From NCBI GenBank assembly GCA_910584495.1, contig CAJUAR010000033.1, positions 1 through 28,192 on the forward strand: 28,192 nucleotides of DNA. Direction: 5' to 3'. Source of the DNA: an uncultured Muribaculaceae bacterium (GTDB lineage: Bacteria; Bacteroidota; Bacteroidia; Bacteroidales; Muribaculaceae). A program made the position numbers and the translations under genes. Below, piece by piece: positions 7,511 to 15,477 of the stretch. The notes under the pieces were generated by a model that made no database searches, was not told the DNA's origin, and saw only the letters and a list, made by a program, of their open reading frames with translations. The number at the start of each line of letters is the position of its first letter. The stretch's first letter is position 1.

Positions 7511-8263
7511 CTACATTCGTTCGATCATCAACATGAGCATCACCCCTGCAATGAGGGCATATGTGGCCGGTTTCTCAAAACCGTGTGCGTGGGTTTCGGG
7601 TATCATCTCGTCGCTGATGATATAGAGCATCGCCCCTCCGGCCATGGCTGTGAGGGCGGGCAGGAATAGCGACGATATTTCGCCAAGCCAGAAACCGGCA
7701 CACACTCCGGCCACTTCGAGAGCTGCCACAATGAGAGCTATTCCCAGCACGCGTAGGGGTCGGACACCTACCATAATGAGAGGTGTCACCACAACCATGC
7801 CTTCCGGTATGTTCTGAAGGGCTAAGGTGATGGACAGTGCGTAGGCATTCCCCAGATCTCCGTCGTTGAAAGACACCCCTGCGGCGAGACCTTCTGGAAA
7901 TTTGTGCAACGCTATGGCTAGCACAAAAAGCAGCACTTTGTCGGCCGTGGTTTTGTTGTGGTGTTTCTCTGTTTCAAGACCGCTGAGTTTGTGCAAGTGT
8001 GGTGTCACATAGTCGAGGAGGCTGATAAGGGCCACTCCGGCTGCCACACCGACCAATGGTTGCCATATCTGGCCGAGGGGCACCATGTCGATGGCCGGAA
8101 GAATGAGGCACACAAGCGATGCCGCCAGCATCATGCCGGCGCAGCATCCCAGGAAAATGTCATTCCATTTGTGCGGAATACGCTTGATTATCAATCCTAT
8201 GCCCGAGCCAAGGAGTGATGCTATGCCAAGCCACGCTGCCGAAATCAGAACATTTGTCATCAT
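7511..8263 (-). CDS. ZIP family metal transporter
   Basis: A 250-residue inner-membrane protein with about eight hydrophobic segments and the two ZIP metal-site helices: ALHKFPEGLAAG and LALQNIPEGMVV (H/N-x-PEG motifs), plus a His-rich cytoplasmic loop between transmembrane helices 3 and 4 (HLHKLSGLETEKHHNK). ZIP proteins import divalent metals such as zinc, iron or manganese; the substrate cannot be told from the sequence. The start is set at the double ATG (8263 or 8260), as the first membrane helix follows at once; the open frame running to 8383 would cross both divergent promoters. It is transcribed divergently from glsA. Confidence 0.88.
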   Translation of the reverse strand: MMTNVLISAAWLGIASLLGSGIGLIIKRIPHKWNDIFLGCCAGMMLAASLVCLILPAIDMVPLGQIWQPLVGVAAGVALISLLDYVTPHLHKLSGLETEKHHNKTTADKVLLFVLAIALHKFPEGLAAGVSFNDGDLGNAYALSITLALQNIPEGMVVVTPLIMVGVRPLRVLGIALIVAALEVAGVCAGFWLGEISSLFLPALTAMAGGAMLYIISDEMIPETHAHGFEKPATYALIAGVMLMLMIERM

Positions 8264-8271
8264 AACGGTGG

Positions 8272-8279
8272 CAAAAGTA
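8272..8279 (-). promoter_or_regulatory. -7 box for ZIP transporter gene
   Basis: Minus-strand TACTTTTG, matching TAnnTTTG. No TTTG lies at the 20-nt spacing; the nearest is 26 nt upstream. If active, the leader before the ATG at 8263 would be only a few bases. Confidence 0.45.
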
Positions 8280-8334
8280 ATAAAAATATCCCGGTTTTTT
8301 GACGGCAAAGGATGTGTTATTGGACGAAAATTCT

Positions 8335-8342
8335 TAATTTTG
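8335..8342 (+). promoter_or_regulatory. -7 box for glsA operon
   Basis: TAATTTTG, matching TAnnTTTG, ending 15 nt before the glsA ATG, so the leader would be about 10 nt. No TTTG at the expected upstream distance. It lies in the 94-nt divergent region shared with the ZIP gene. Confidence 0.5.
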
Positions 8343-8357
8343 CACTTTATTTGAACC

Positions 8358-9200
8358 ATGCCACAGTCAAAGCCCATACGCATCGACCTTCAGGAGATTA
8401 TCTCTCGGCGGCTCGGCAGCAAAAGCCGCCGGGTGCCGCGTTTTTTGATACGTGCTCTTGAACGCATTGTATGTCAGGATAAACTTAATTCGTTATTGGA
8501 GAACAATTTCCCATTGAGAGGAGCTGACTTTTGCGATGGTGTGCTTTGCGATTTGGATGTGCATCTCAATGTCGTTGGCGAAGAAAATATGCCTCGAAAT
8601 CCTCGAATTATCATAGCCGCCAACCACCCTCTGGGCGGTCTCGACGGTATGAGTATGATTTCGTGGGCATCGAGGCTCTATGGGAAGCCGATACATTTTG
8701 TTGTAAACGACCTGCTTATGGCCGTTGAGCCGCTCACCGACTGTTTTGTCCCCGTCAACAAACATGGACGCCAAAACCGGAACACATCGCAGAGCCTCGA
8801 CTGTATCCTGCAAGGTGACGAACCAGTAATTGTTTATCCGGCAGGCTTGTGCTCGCGGCTGCTCGATAATGGCGAGATTGCCGACTTGGCATGGAATAAA
8901 ATGTTTATAACCAAAGCTATAGAAAGCCGGCGAGATGTTGTACCGGTGCATTTCGAAGGCCACAACTCATCCCTGTTCTACCGTGTTGCCCGCTGGCGAC
9001 GACGCCTCGGCATTAAGTTCAACATCGAGATGATTCTGCTGCCGCGCGAAGTGTTTCGGGCATCGGGAAGCACGTTCACTCTTCGCTGTGGCAAGCCGAT
9101 TGATTGGCAGGCGTTACGTGGTGGTTCAGAAGCTGCTGCGCAGGCCGCTGAAGTTCGTGCCGCAGTCTATAGCCTTGCACTCGAAAATAATCAGAAATGA
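8358..9200 (+). CDS. glsA: Acyl-lipid O-acyltransferase, GlsA/OlsA-like (hemolysin family)
   Basis: A 280-residue acyltransferase of the PlsC-like superfamily. The catalytic motif is NHPLGGLDG (H90, D96; five residues between His and Asp rather than the four of classic PlsC), with a later YPAGLCSR motif (acceptor/phosphate block) and VVPVHFEGHNS. In Bacteroides the pair GlsB/GlsA makes glycine lipids: GlsB N-acylates glycine with a 3-hydroxy fatty acid and GlsA adds the second acyl chain to that hydroxyl. The next gene is the GlsB-type acyltransferase, joined by an ATGA overlap, which is the main reason for choosing GlsA over a general 1-acylglycerol-3-phosphate acyltransferase. The membrane-associated location is inferred. 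The specific substrate assignment is likely, not proven. Confidence 0.72.
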   Translation: MPQSKPIRIDLQEIISRRLGSKSRRVPRFLIRALERIVCQDKLNSLLENNFPLRGADFCDGVLCDLDVHLNVVGEENMPRNPRIIIAANHPLGGLDGMSMISWASRLYGKPIHFVVNDLLMAVEPLTDCFVPVNKHGRQNRNTSQSLDCILQGDEPVIVYPAGLCSRLLDNGEIADLAWNKMFITKAIESRRDVVPVHFEGHNSSLFYRVARWRRRLGIKFNIEMILLPREVFRASGSTFTLRCGKPIDWQALRGGSEAAAQAAEVRAAVYSLALENNQK

Positions 9201-10126
9201 ACCAAAGAATCATAGAACCTGTCGATCCACAGTTGATTGAAGCAGAACTCACCGCAGAACGTTTTTTGCGCCACGCAAACAAGGGCAGAAACGATCTCTA
9301 TGTGGTCAATTGCCACAACAGCCCTAACGTGATGCGTGAAATTGGCCGTCTGCGCGAAATCGCTTTCCGCACATCCGGCGGAGGTACAGGCAAAGAATGT
9401 GACATTGATTTTTTCGACACAATGGAGCCGCCATGTAGCCAGCTCATTGTATGGGACCCGGAGAAAAAACTAATTCTCGGTGGATACCGCTTTATCCTTG
9501 GTCGAGATATTGTGATGCTTCCCGACGGTAGCCCTCGCATTGCCACAAGCCACATGTTCCGGTTTTCGCAATGTTTCCTAAATGATTATCTGCCATATAC
9601 CATTGAGCTGGGACGCTCGTTTGTCAGGCTTGAATATCAGTCGACACGCTCCAATGCCCAGGCAATATATGTGCTGGACAACCTGTGGGACGGTCTGGGC
9701 TCGCTAACAGTGCTAAATCCCGACATAAAATATCTTTTTGGAAAGGTTACGATGTATCCAAGCTACATTGAAAGGTGTCGAAACATGATTCTCTTTTTCC
9801 TTCACAAATATTTCCCCGATCCCGACAAACTGGTAGAGCCTGTCCATCCCCTTGAAACGAATATCGACACGGCTGAAATGAATGCTATTTTCACCGGAGG
9901 CGATTTTAAAAACGACTTTCGCATCCTTAACGCACGAGTGCGTGAGCAAGGTCGAACCATTCCACCGCTGGTGCATGCATATATGAGCCTCTCTCCGACA
10001 ATGCGCATGTTCGGCACCGCAGTAAACGATGAATTCGGCGATGTCGAAGAGAGCGGCATTCTCCTCACAATCAGCGATATTTTCGAAGAAAAAAAACAAC
10101 GTCATATAGATAGTTTCCAACCATAA
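9197..10126 (+). CDS. glsB: GNAT-fold N-acyltransferase, GlsB/OlsB-like
   Basis: A 309-residue protein of the OlsB-type acyltransferase family. Family-like segments include NVMREIGRLREIAFRTSGGG near residue 45, DIDFFDTMEPPCSQLIVWDPE, LGGYRFILGRD and ELGRSFVRLEYQ, all resembling the GNAT core of hemolysin-family N-acyltransferases. The proposed reaction is transfer of a 3-hydroxyacyl chain from acyl-ACP to the amino group of glycine, the first step to glycine lipids, as shown for glsB in Bacteroides thetaiotaomicron. An ornithine substrate (OlsB) is the alternative. The ATG overlaps the glsA stop (ATGA), so the two are translationally coupled. It is followed 8 nt later by purB. Confidence 0.75.
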   Translation: MNQRIIEPVDPQLIEAELTAERFLRHANKGRNDLYVVNCHNSPNVMREIGRLREIAFRTSGGGTGKECDIDFFDTMEPPCSQLIVWDPEKKLILGGYRFILGRDIVMLPDGSPRIATSHMFRFSQCFLNDYLPYTIELGRSFVRLEYQSTRSNAQAIYVLDNLWDGLGSLTVLNPDIKYLFGKVTMYPSYIERCRNMILFFLHKYFPDPDKLVEPVHPLETNIDTAEMNAIFTGGDFKNDFRILNARVREQGRTIPPLVHAYMSLSPTMRMFGTAVNDEFGDVEESGILLTISDIFEEKKQRHIDSFQP

Positions 10127-10133
10127 GTACATT

Positions 10134-11513
10134 ATGTCTGCAATACTTACACCTCTCACGGCCGTTTCGCCTATCGATGGCCGTTATCACGACAAAACAT
10201 CCATGCTTGCCGAATATTTTTCGGAATATGCAACAATCCGCTACCGAATAATGGTAGAGGTGGAATACTTCATCGCCCTGTCCCACGTAGGGCTGCCTCA
10301 GCTCCCTGCACTCGATGCCGAAAAATGCGAGGCTCTGCGCAATATCTACCGCTCCTCGGTGTTCACCGTCGATGAAGCCCAAAAAGTTAAGGACATAGAG
10401 AAAATTACAAATCACGATGTAAAGGCCGTAGAGTACTATCTGAAAGAAAAATTTGATGCACTCGGTCTTTCCGATGTAAAGGAATTCATACATTTCGGCC
10501 TCACTTCCCAGGACATCAACAATACGGCTTTCCCCATGATGTTCCGCGACGGTCTTCGTGCCGTTGTCGAAGAATATAAGAAAGTGTGGGCTCAGCTCTT
10601 TGAGCTTTCCCGCGAACTGGTGAATATGCCAATGCTGGCTCGCACTCACGGACAGCCCGCTTCGCCAACAACGCTCGGTAAAGAACTGGCTGTGTTCCTA
10701 AACCGCATGCGTGTGGAAATAGACACAATACTCGAATTGCCTTCCAAAGGAAAATTTGGTGGAGCCACTGGCAATTTCAATGCTCACTATGCTGCCTATC
10801 CGAATATTGATTGGCCTTCGTTTGCTGCCGACTTCCTGCGTCGTCTTGGTCTTGAACGCGAATACCTGACAACACAGATTTCCAACTACGACGGCCTTGC
10901 TGCCCAACTCGACGGTCTGCGCCGCCTCAACACCATTGTGCTGGATCTTGACCGCGATATCTGGACTTACATCTCGCTGGGCTATTTCAAACAGCGCATC
11001 AAAGCCGGAGAGGTGGGGTCGTCGGCTATGCCTCACAAGGTCAACCCAATCGACTTTGAAAACAGCGAGGGAAACCTTGGTATTGCAAACGCCATTCTTG
11101 CCCATCTGGCCATGAAGCTGCCCGTGTCGCGTCTGCAGCGCGACCTCACCGATTCGACGGTAATACGCAATCTCGGAGTGCCGTTGGCGCACATGCTAAT
11201 AGCTGCAAAATCAACCGAAAAGGGTCTGGGCAAGCTCATTGTCAATTCCGCTGCTATTGCAGCCGATCTCGAGGACAACTGGGCTGTTGTGGCCGAAGGC
11301 ATACAGACCATTCTTCGCCGCGAAGGCTATCCCAAACCATACGAAGCACTAAAGGCCCTCACTCGTACAAATACACATATCGATGCCAAAGCCATTGCCG
11401 ACTTTATTGCAGGCTTGCAAGGCATCAGCGAGGAGGTACGGGCCGAACTGTCTGCCCTTTCTCCTTCAACCTATCTTGGTAACAGCTCCGACGAGGCTTA
11501 TATCTTTGGCTGA
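10134..11513 (+). CDS. purB: Adenylosuccinate lyase
   Basis: PurB cleaves SAICAR to AICAR and adenylosuccinate to AMP, both with release of fumarate, in purine synthesis. The 459-residue protein carries the N-terminal LTAVSPIDGRYHDKT motif of the long (E. coli-like) PurB group, the catalytic-His segment ARTHGQPASPTTLGKE and the fumarase/aspartase-superfamily signature GSSAMPHKVNPIDFENSEG with its flexible catalytic Ser loop. The gene starts 8 nt after glsB, and dgt follows after a 2-nt gap. No internal promoter box was seen, so purB appears to share the transcript with the lipid genes. The identification is secure. Confidence 0.97.
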   Translation: MSAILTPLTAVSPIDGRYHDKTSMLAEYFSEYATIRYRIMVEVEYFIALSHVGLPQLPALDAEKCEALRNIYRSSVFTVDEAQKVKDIEKITNHDVKAVEYYLKEKFDALGLSDVKEFIHFGLTSQDINNTAFPMMFRDGLRAVVEEYKKVWAQLFELSRELVNMPMLARTHGQPASPTTLGKELAVFLNRMRVEIDTILELPSKGKFGGATGNFNAHYAAYPNIDWPSFAADFLRRLGLEREYLTTQISNYDGLAAQLDGLRRLNTIVLDLDRDIWTYISLGYFKQRIKAGEVGSSAMPHKVNPIDFENSEGNLGIANAILAHLAMKLPVSRLQRDLTDSTVIRNLGVPLAHMLIAAKSTEKGLGKLIVNSAAIAADLEDNWAVVAEGIQTILRREGYPKPYEALKALTRTNTHIDAKAIADFIAGLQGISEEVRAELSALSPSTYLGNSSDEAYIFG

Positions 11514-11515
11514 AA

Positions 11516-12865
11516 ATGGCTCAGGCAATGACGTGGGACAAGCTTGTAAATGACAAGCGCTTTGGTCTTGAGGACTACCACGACCCAAAGAAAAGCACCA
11601 TACGCACCGACTTCAGGCGCGACTACGACCGTCTTGTCTTTTCGTCGCCGTTCAGGCGTTTGCAGAACAAGACGCAGGTGTTTCCTCTGCCGGGTAGCAT
11701 TTTTGTCCACAACCGTCTGACACACAGCATGGAAGTGGCGTGTGTCGGAAAGTCCATGGCCGACACTGTGGCGGTGGCCCTCGCCGATAAATATGCTGCC
11801 AAAGCTTGTCCCACCGAACATTTTGCCCACCTGAGCGACATTGTGGCTGCCGCATGCCTGGCACACGACCTCGGAAATCCTCCATTCGGGCACTCGGGCG
11901 AACGCGCTATAGGCACCTTCTTCAGCGAAGGTGCCGGCAAGTCGTTGCGGGAGCGTTTCTCCGATGCCCAATGGACCGATCTCACACGTTTCGAGGGTAA
12001 TGCCAATGCTTTCCGTCTGCTAACCCATCAGTTCAACGGACGGAGGCAGGGAGGTTTTGCCATGACATATTCCACCCTTGCCTCGATTGTCAAATATCCA
12101 TATGAATCTATAATTTCGCCAAAGGGAAAATTCGGATTCTTTCAGACCGAAAAGGACGACTTTAAGCGAGTGGCCGACGAGTTGGGGATGTTGCGTCTGT
12201 CGGCAGAGGGCGAGCCGCTGCACTATGCCCGTCATCCTTTGGTCTACATCGTTGAGGCTGCCGATGATATTTGCTATGAGGTTATGGATATTGAAGATGC
12301 CCACAAACTCAAGATTCTGTCAACCGAAACGGTGATAGACGCTTTTATGAGTTTCTTCACTGCCGAACGTCGCTCTCAGATGGAGCGGCACATGGGCAGG
12401 GTATCGGATCCAAACGAAAAAATTGCTTATCTGCGCTCGTGCGTGGTGGGTACGCTGGTGCAACAATGTGCACAAGCCTTTATCGATGGCGAACTTAAGA
12501 TTCTTGACGGAACATTCGAAGGTTCTCTTCTGGACCATATTACTGCGCTCGGACGCGATGGTTATAAAAAATGCAGCGATATTTCGTGGAACAAAATATA
12601 TCGTTCGGCCGAAGTTGTTGATATTGAATTGGCCGGTAATCGAATCATCACCTTTCTGATGGAACGCCTCTGCCAGGCAGTGATACAGCCCGAATTAAAC
12701 TACTCGCGTCTTCTTCTTGCAAAATTTCCGGAACAGTACGATGTGGGCGCTCCGGACATATTCGCACGCATTCAGGCCGTGCTCGACCATGTGTCGGCCA
12801 TGACCGATGTCTATGCTCTCGACCTCTATCGAAAACTTAACGGTACCTCTCTTCCTGCAGTATGA
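11516..12865 (+). CDS. dgt: Deoxyguanosinetriphosphate triphosphohydrolase (dGTPase)
   Basis: An HD-domain phosphohydrolase of 449 residues that would hydrolyse dGTP (or other dNTPs) to the nucleoside and triphosphate. The N-terminal motif FSSPFRRLQNKTQVFPLPG and the metal ligands H70 (NRLTHSMEV), H117/D118 (ACLAHDLGNPPFGHSGE) and a distal Asp in VEAADDICYEVMDIEDAH are all present, so the enzyme should be active. Dgt homologues lower dNTP pools and can restrict phages. The ATG is 2 nt after the purB stop, and its own stop overlaps the start of the next gene (ATGA). The coupling of purB with dgt makes this stretch partly a purine-pool unit. Confidence 0.92.
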   Translation: MAQAMTWDKLVNDKRFGLEDYHDPKKSTIRTDFRRDYDRLVFSSPFRRLQNKTQVFPLPGSIFVHNRLTHSMEVACVGKSMADTVAVALADKYAAKACPTEHFAHLSDIVAAACLAHDLGNPPFGHSGERAIGTFFSEGAGKSLRERFSDAQWTDLTRFEGNANAFRLLTHQFNGRRQGGFAMTYSTLASIVKYPYESIISPKGKFGFFQTEKDDFKRVADELGMLRLSAEGEPLHYARHPLVYIVEAADDICYEVMDIEDAHKLKILSTETVIDAFMSFFTAERRSQMERHMGRVSDPNEKIAYLRSCVVGTLVQQCAQAFIDGELKILDGTFEGSLLDHITALGRDGYKKCSDISWNKIYRSAEVVDIELAGNRIITFLMERLCQAVIQPELNYSRLLLAKFPEQYDVGAPDIFARIQAVLDHVSAMTDVYALDLYRKLNGTSLPAV

Positions 12866-14124
12866 AAAAATTCATTATCCTCACAGTCTTATTTCTTCTG
12901 TACGCAGTTTCTCTGGCGGCTCGAACATATACCGTTGACGAAATTCCAAACGTACATGTGGCCGACAGCAGCCGATATGTGAGCAATCCCGACGGCATTC
13001 TCAACGCCAGGACAGTGTCGGAAATTGACAACATTATGCGAAACATCAGACGGTCGACTTCGGTTGAAGCCGTGGTGGTGGTGGTCGACGACATTGAAGG
13101 CGGCGACATAGATGATTTTGCAACAGAACTGTTCTCGGCCTGGGGATTGGGTAAAAAAGATGTCGACAACGGACTTCTTGTCCTTGTTGCCAAGGATTTG
13201 CGACGTGCTGCTATTCGTCCCGGTTATGGTCTCGAGGGGCTTATGCCCGACATTGTTTGTGGCAAGATTTTGCGTGATAAGATGTTTCCGGCATTCAAAC
13301 GAGGAAATTTCGATGAAGGCTTGCTAGCGGCATCTATGGCGGTAAACGATATTCTTACCAAGCCCGAAGCGGCTGCCGAGATTAAGTCGGGCGAACGCGA
13401 TGTCGATTTTGGCAAAGACGAATCGGCAAACCTTGCCGATTTCTTCTACGGCTGGATGGCTTGGGGTGCCGTAATAACGATGGTGCTCGTAGTAATACTC
13501 CTTGTAATGCTGCAGCGCAACCGCGGAAAGTCGATGCATCAAAAGTATATGGCCATGGCAGGTCTAAAACCAATCAGTCTGGCATTGACTTTTGTTGGGC
13601 TGGGGTTGCCGGCTCTTGCATCTATTCCGCTCATTCTTCTCCTTAATAAATGGCGCAACACTCCGCGAAAATGTCCCCGTTGCGGTGCGCGAATGAACAA
13701 AGTGGACGAAGTGCACGACAACGACTATCTCACTCCCGTGCAGGACACAGAGGAACAGTTGGGCACTGTCGACTACGATGTGTGGTTGTGTCCCGAATGT
13801 GCCGAAACGGACATTGAGCCTTACCAACAGGCTCACAGCGGTGTGCACCGTTGCCCGCAATGCGGTGGGATGACTTCTGTCCACACCCGCGACCGCATTG
13901 TGCAACAAGCCGGAGTAGGGCGAGAAGGGCGCGGCCTCCACGAATACACTTGTCGCAATTGCCGCTACGTCAATCTTATTCCATACGTCATTCCCATGGT
14001 GGTGGTTATTCCCACCGGAGGAGGCGGTCATGGTTCCGGTGGCAGCTTTGGTGGCGGTGGCAGCTTCGGCGGCGGTTTCGGCGGCGGAATGACCGGCGGC
14101 GGTGGTGCCTCCGGAGGCTGGTAG
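12862..14124 (+). CDS. TPM-domain membrane protein with zinc ribbons and Gly-rich tail
   Basis: A 420-residue protein: signal peptide or N-terminal anchor (1-20), extracytoplasmic TPM domain (about 38-165, with VSNPDGILNARTVSEID and the DNGLLVLVAKDLRRAAIRPGYGLEG core), two transmembrane segments (about 198-217 and 237-262), then a cytoplasmic-side part with cysteine pairs C271/C274, C310/C313, C331/C334 and C364/C367 that look like two zinc ribbons, and a Gly/Ser-rich tail from about 385 to the end. YgcG-like TPM proteins commonly end in such glycine tails; the zinc ribbons are the less usual element. The role is unknown. It overlaps dgt by 4 nt (ATGA) and ends 7 nt from the convergent acetyltransferase. 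Confidence 0.8.
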   Translation: MKKFIILTVLFLLYAVSLAARTYTVDEIPNVHVADSSRYVSNPDGILNARTVSEIDNIMRNIRRSTSVEAVVVVVDDIEGGDIDDFATELFSAWGLGKKDVDNGLLVLVAKDLRRAAIRPGYGLEGLMPDIVCGKILRDKMFPAFKRGNFDEGLLAASMAVNDILTKPEAAAEIKSGERDVDFGKDESANLADFFYGWMAWGAVITMVLVVILLVMLQRNRGKSMHQKYMAMAGLKPISLALTFVGLGLPALASIPLILLLNKWRNTPRKCPRCGARMNKVDEVHDNDYLTPVQDTEEQLGTVDYDVWLCPECAETDIEPYQQAHSGVHRCPQCGGMTSVHTRDRIVQQAGVGREGRGLHEYTCRNCRYVNLIPYVIPMVVVIPTGGGGHGSGGSFGGGGSFGGGFGGGMTGGGGASGGW

Positions 14125-14131
14125 TCTATTT

Positions 14132-14698
14132 TTAGATTTTTCGGATTGGGCGGGCAGGGTTGCCTACTGCAAGGTGCCGCGCAGGTATGTCGCGGACCAC
14201 AACTGCTCCCGAGCCTATGACGCAGCCATCGCCAATGTGCACGCCGGGGAGAATGGTCACGCTGCCACCTATCCAAACATCGTTTCCTATTGTCACCCCT
14301 TCGGCCCATTGTACATGGCGGTTCCGTTCGGCGGCTTCAAGGGGGTGGCAGGCTGTGTAGATGCTTACGTTGGGACCTATGAACACATGGTTGCCGATGC
14401 TCACATGTGCTTCGTCCAATATTGTGCAGTTGAAATTGATTATAACATCGTTGCCTATGCTGATGTTCTCGCCGTAGTCGCAGCGGAATGGTTGGTTGAC
14501 TATCACCTTTTCGCCACACGAGCCAAGTATGGAGCGCAAGGCTGTAGCGAGACCTTCTTTGTCGGATGGACGCAGGTCGTTGTAATCACGAATTTTTTCG
14601 CGCACAGCCATCAGTCTGTCCAAAAATTGTGGCATGCCGGCGGCATAAACCTCGCCGTTTAGCATCTTTTGCCATTCGAGTTCAAAATCTTGTTCCAT
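14132..14698 (-). CDS. Hexapeptide-repeat O-acetyltransferase (maltose/galactoside type)
   Basis: A 188-residue left-handed beta-helix acetyltransferase that should transfer acetyl from acetyl-CoA to a sugar hydroxyl. The N-terminal Mac-type helix (EWQKMLNGEVYAAGMPQFLD) is followed by hexapeptide repeats with the catalytic His in the segment VSIYTACHPLEAAER, the VWIGGSVTILPGV coil and the terminal GSGAVVVRDIPA/VGNPARPIRKI. This matches maltose and galactoside acetyltransferases in length and motif order. The start is the ATG at 14698; a frame running to 14860 would overlap the divergent SGNH gene and pass through the -7 box at 14715-14722. The true acceptor sugar cannot be read from the sequence. 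Confidence 0.9.
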   Translation of the reverse strand: MEQDFELEWQKMLNGEVYAAGMPQFLDRLMAVREKIRDYNDLRPSDKEGLATALRSILGSCGEKVIVNQPFRCDYGENISIGNDVIINFNCTILDEAHVSIGNHVFIGPNVSIYTACHPLEAAERNRHVQWAEGVTIGNDVWIGGSVTILPGVHIGDGCVIGSGAVVVRDIPARHLAVGNPARPIRKI

Positions 14699-14714
14699 GC
14701 TGTCAATTTTTTTA

Positions 14715-14722
14715 CAAAGATA
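14715..14722 (-). promoter_or_regulatory. -7 box for acetyltransferase gene
   Basis: Minus-strand TATCTTTG (TAnnTTTG). A TTTG lies 15 nt upstream of it rather than the 20 nt seen at the best promoters here. The leader to the ATG at 14698 would be about 12 nt. Confidence 0.5.
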
Positions 14723-14746
14723 ATGAATTTTTTGCCACAAATGAAT

Positions 14747-14754
14747 TACCTTTG
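14747..14754 (+). promoter_or_regulatory. -7 box for SGNH hydrolase gene
   Basis: TACCTTTG, matching TAnnTTTG, 20 nt before the ATG at 14775. No TTTG at the expected distance upstream. It sits in a 76-nt divergent region together with the box of the acetyltransferase. Confidence 0.5.
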
Positions 14755-14774
14755 CCCATCCAAAGTTTTTAACA

Positions 14775-15476
14775 ATGAAACGACTAAACACATTTCTTTT
14801 CGTACTGCTTCTGATAGCAGGTGTGCAGAGCTGCTTTGCGGCTCCGACCATCAAGGCCAAGCCTGTGGTTTCTATCCTTGGAGATTCCTACTCGACTTTT
14901 AAAGGTTATGTACCCGAAGGTAACCGCACATGGTATGATGCCAATCCTAAGGCCGAAAAAACGGATGTTAACGATGTGCGCCAGACATGGTGGTGGCAAG
15001 TTGTCAACGATGGTGGTTTTATTCTCGGTGTCAACGAGTCGTACAGTGGCTCGACGGTGTGCAATTCCGGCTATCATTTCGATGATTATTCCGACCGTTC
15101 GTTCATTACGCGTCTTCCTCGTCTCGGAAGCCCCGATGTCATTCTCATTTTTGGTGCAACCAACGATAGTTGGGCAAAAGCTCCGCTGGGCGAATTTGTT
15201 TACAGCGATTTCAAACGAGGACATCTCTATGAGTTTCGTCCTGCCTTTGCATATATGCTCAACGAAGCTCAAAAACTTTATCCAGGGACTACTATTTTTG
15301 TGATAGTTAACGATGTTCTCGACAAGGCCGTCGAATCGTCGATTGTTGAGGTTTGTAAGCATTATGGTGTGGAAGCTATAATGCTACACAACATAGACAA
15401 ACGTCAGGGTCATCCAACCGTACAGGGCATGAAGCAAATAAAAGAGCAGGTGCTCAATGTCGTGAATGCTCGTTGA
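14775..15476 (+). CDS. Exported SGNH/GDSL-family hydrolase
   Basis: A 233-residue esterase-like protein with an N-terminal export signal (hydrophobic residues 6-17). The end of the signal is ambiguous: VQSC could be a weak lipobox (C20) or cleavage may follow FAA at 23. SGNH blocks are visible: block I ILGDSYSTF (catalytic Ser 38), block II Gly in ESYSGSTV, block III GATND (Asn 130) and a C-terminal His in the segment GHPTVQGM. Such enzymes act on acyl esters, often acetyl groups on glycans, but the substrate is not predictable here. It lies divergently from a sugar O-acetyltransferase and overlaps or abuts a nitroreductase gene downstream. Confidence 0.85.
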   Translation: MKRLNTFLFVLLLIAGVQSCFAAPTIKAKPVVSILGDSYSTFKGYVPEGNRTWYDANPKAEKTDVNDVRQTWWWQVVNDGGFILGVNESYSGSTVCNSGYHFDDYSDRSFITRLPRLGSPDVILIFGATNDSWAKAPLGEFVYSDFKRGHLYEFRPAFAYMLNEAQKLYPGTTIFVIVNDVLDKAVESSIVEVCKHYGVEAIMLHNIDKRQGHPTVQGMKQIKEQVLNVVNAR

Positions 15477-15477
15477 A

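Noticed and set aside
14107..14118. Perfect palindrome GCCTCCGGAGGC at the end of the TPM gene as a terminator
   Set aside because: It lies in the coding sequence for the glycine-rich tail, has no loop and is followed by a mixed T/A stretch 12 nt later; too weak to call.
14699..14860. Longer start for the acetyltransferase
   Set aside because: It overlaps the divergent SGNH gene and contains the -7 boxes of both genes; the family N-terminus begins at 14698.
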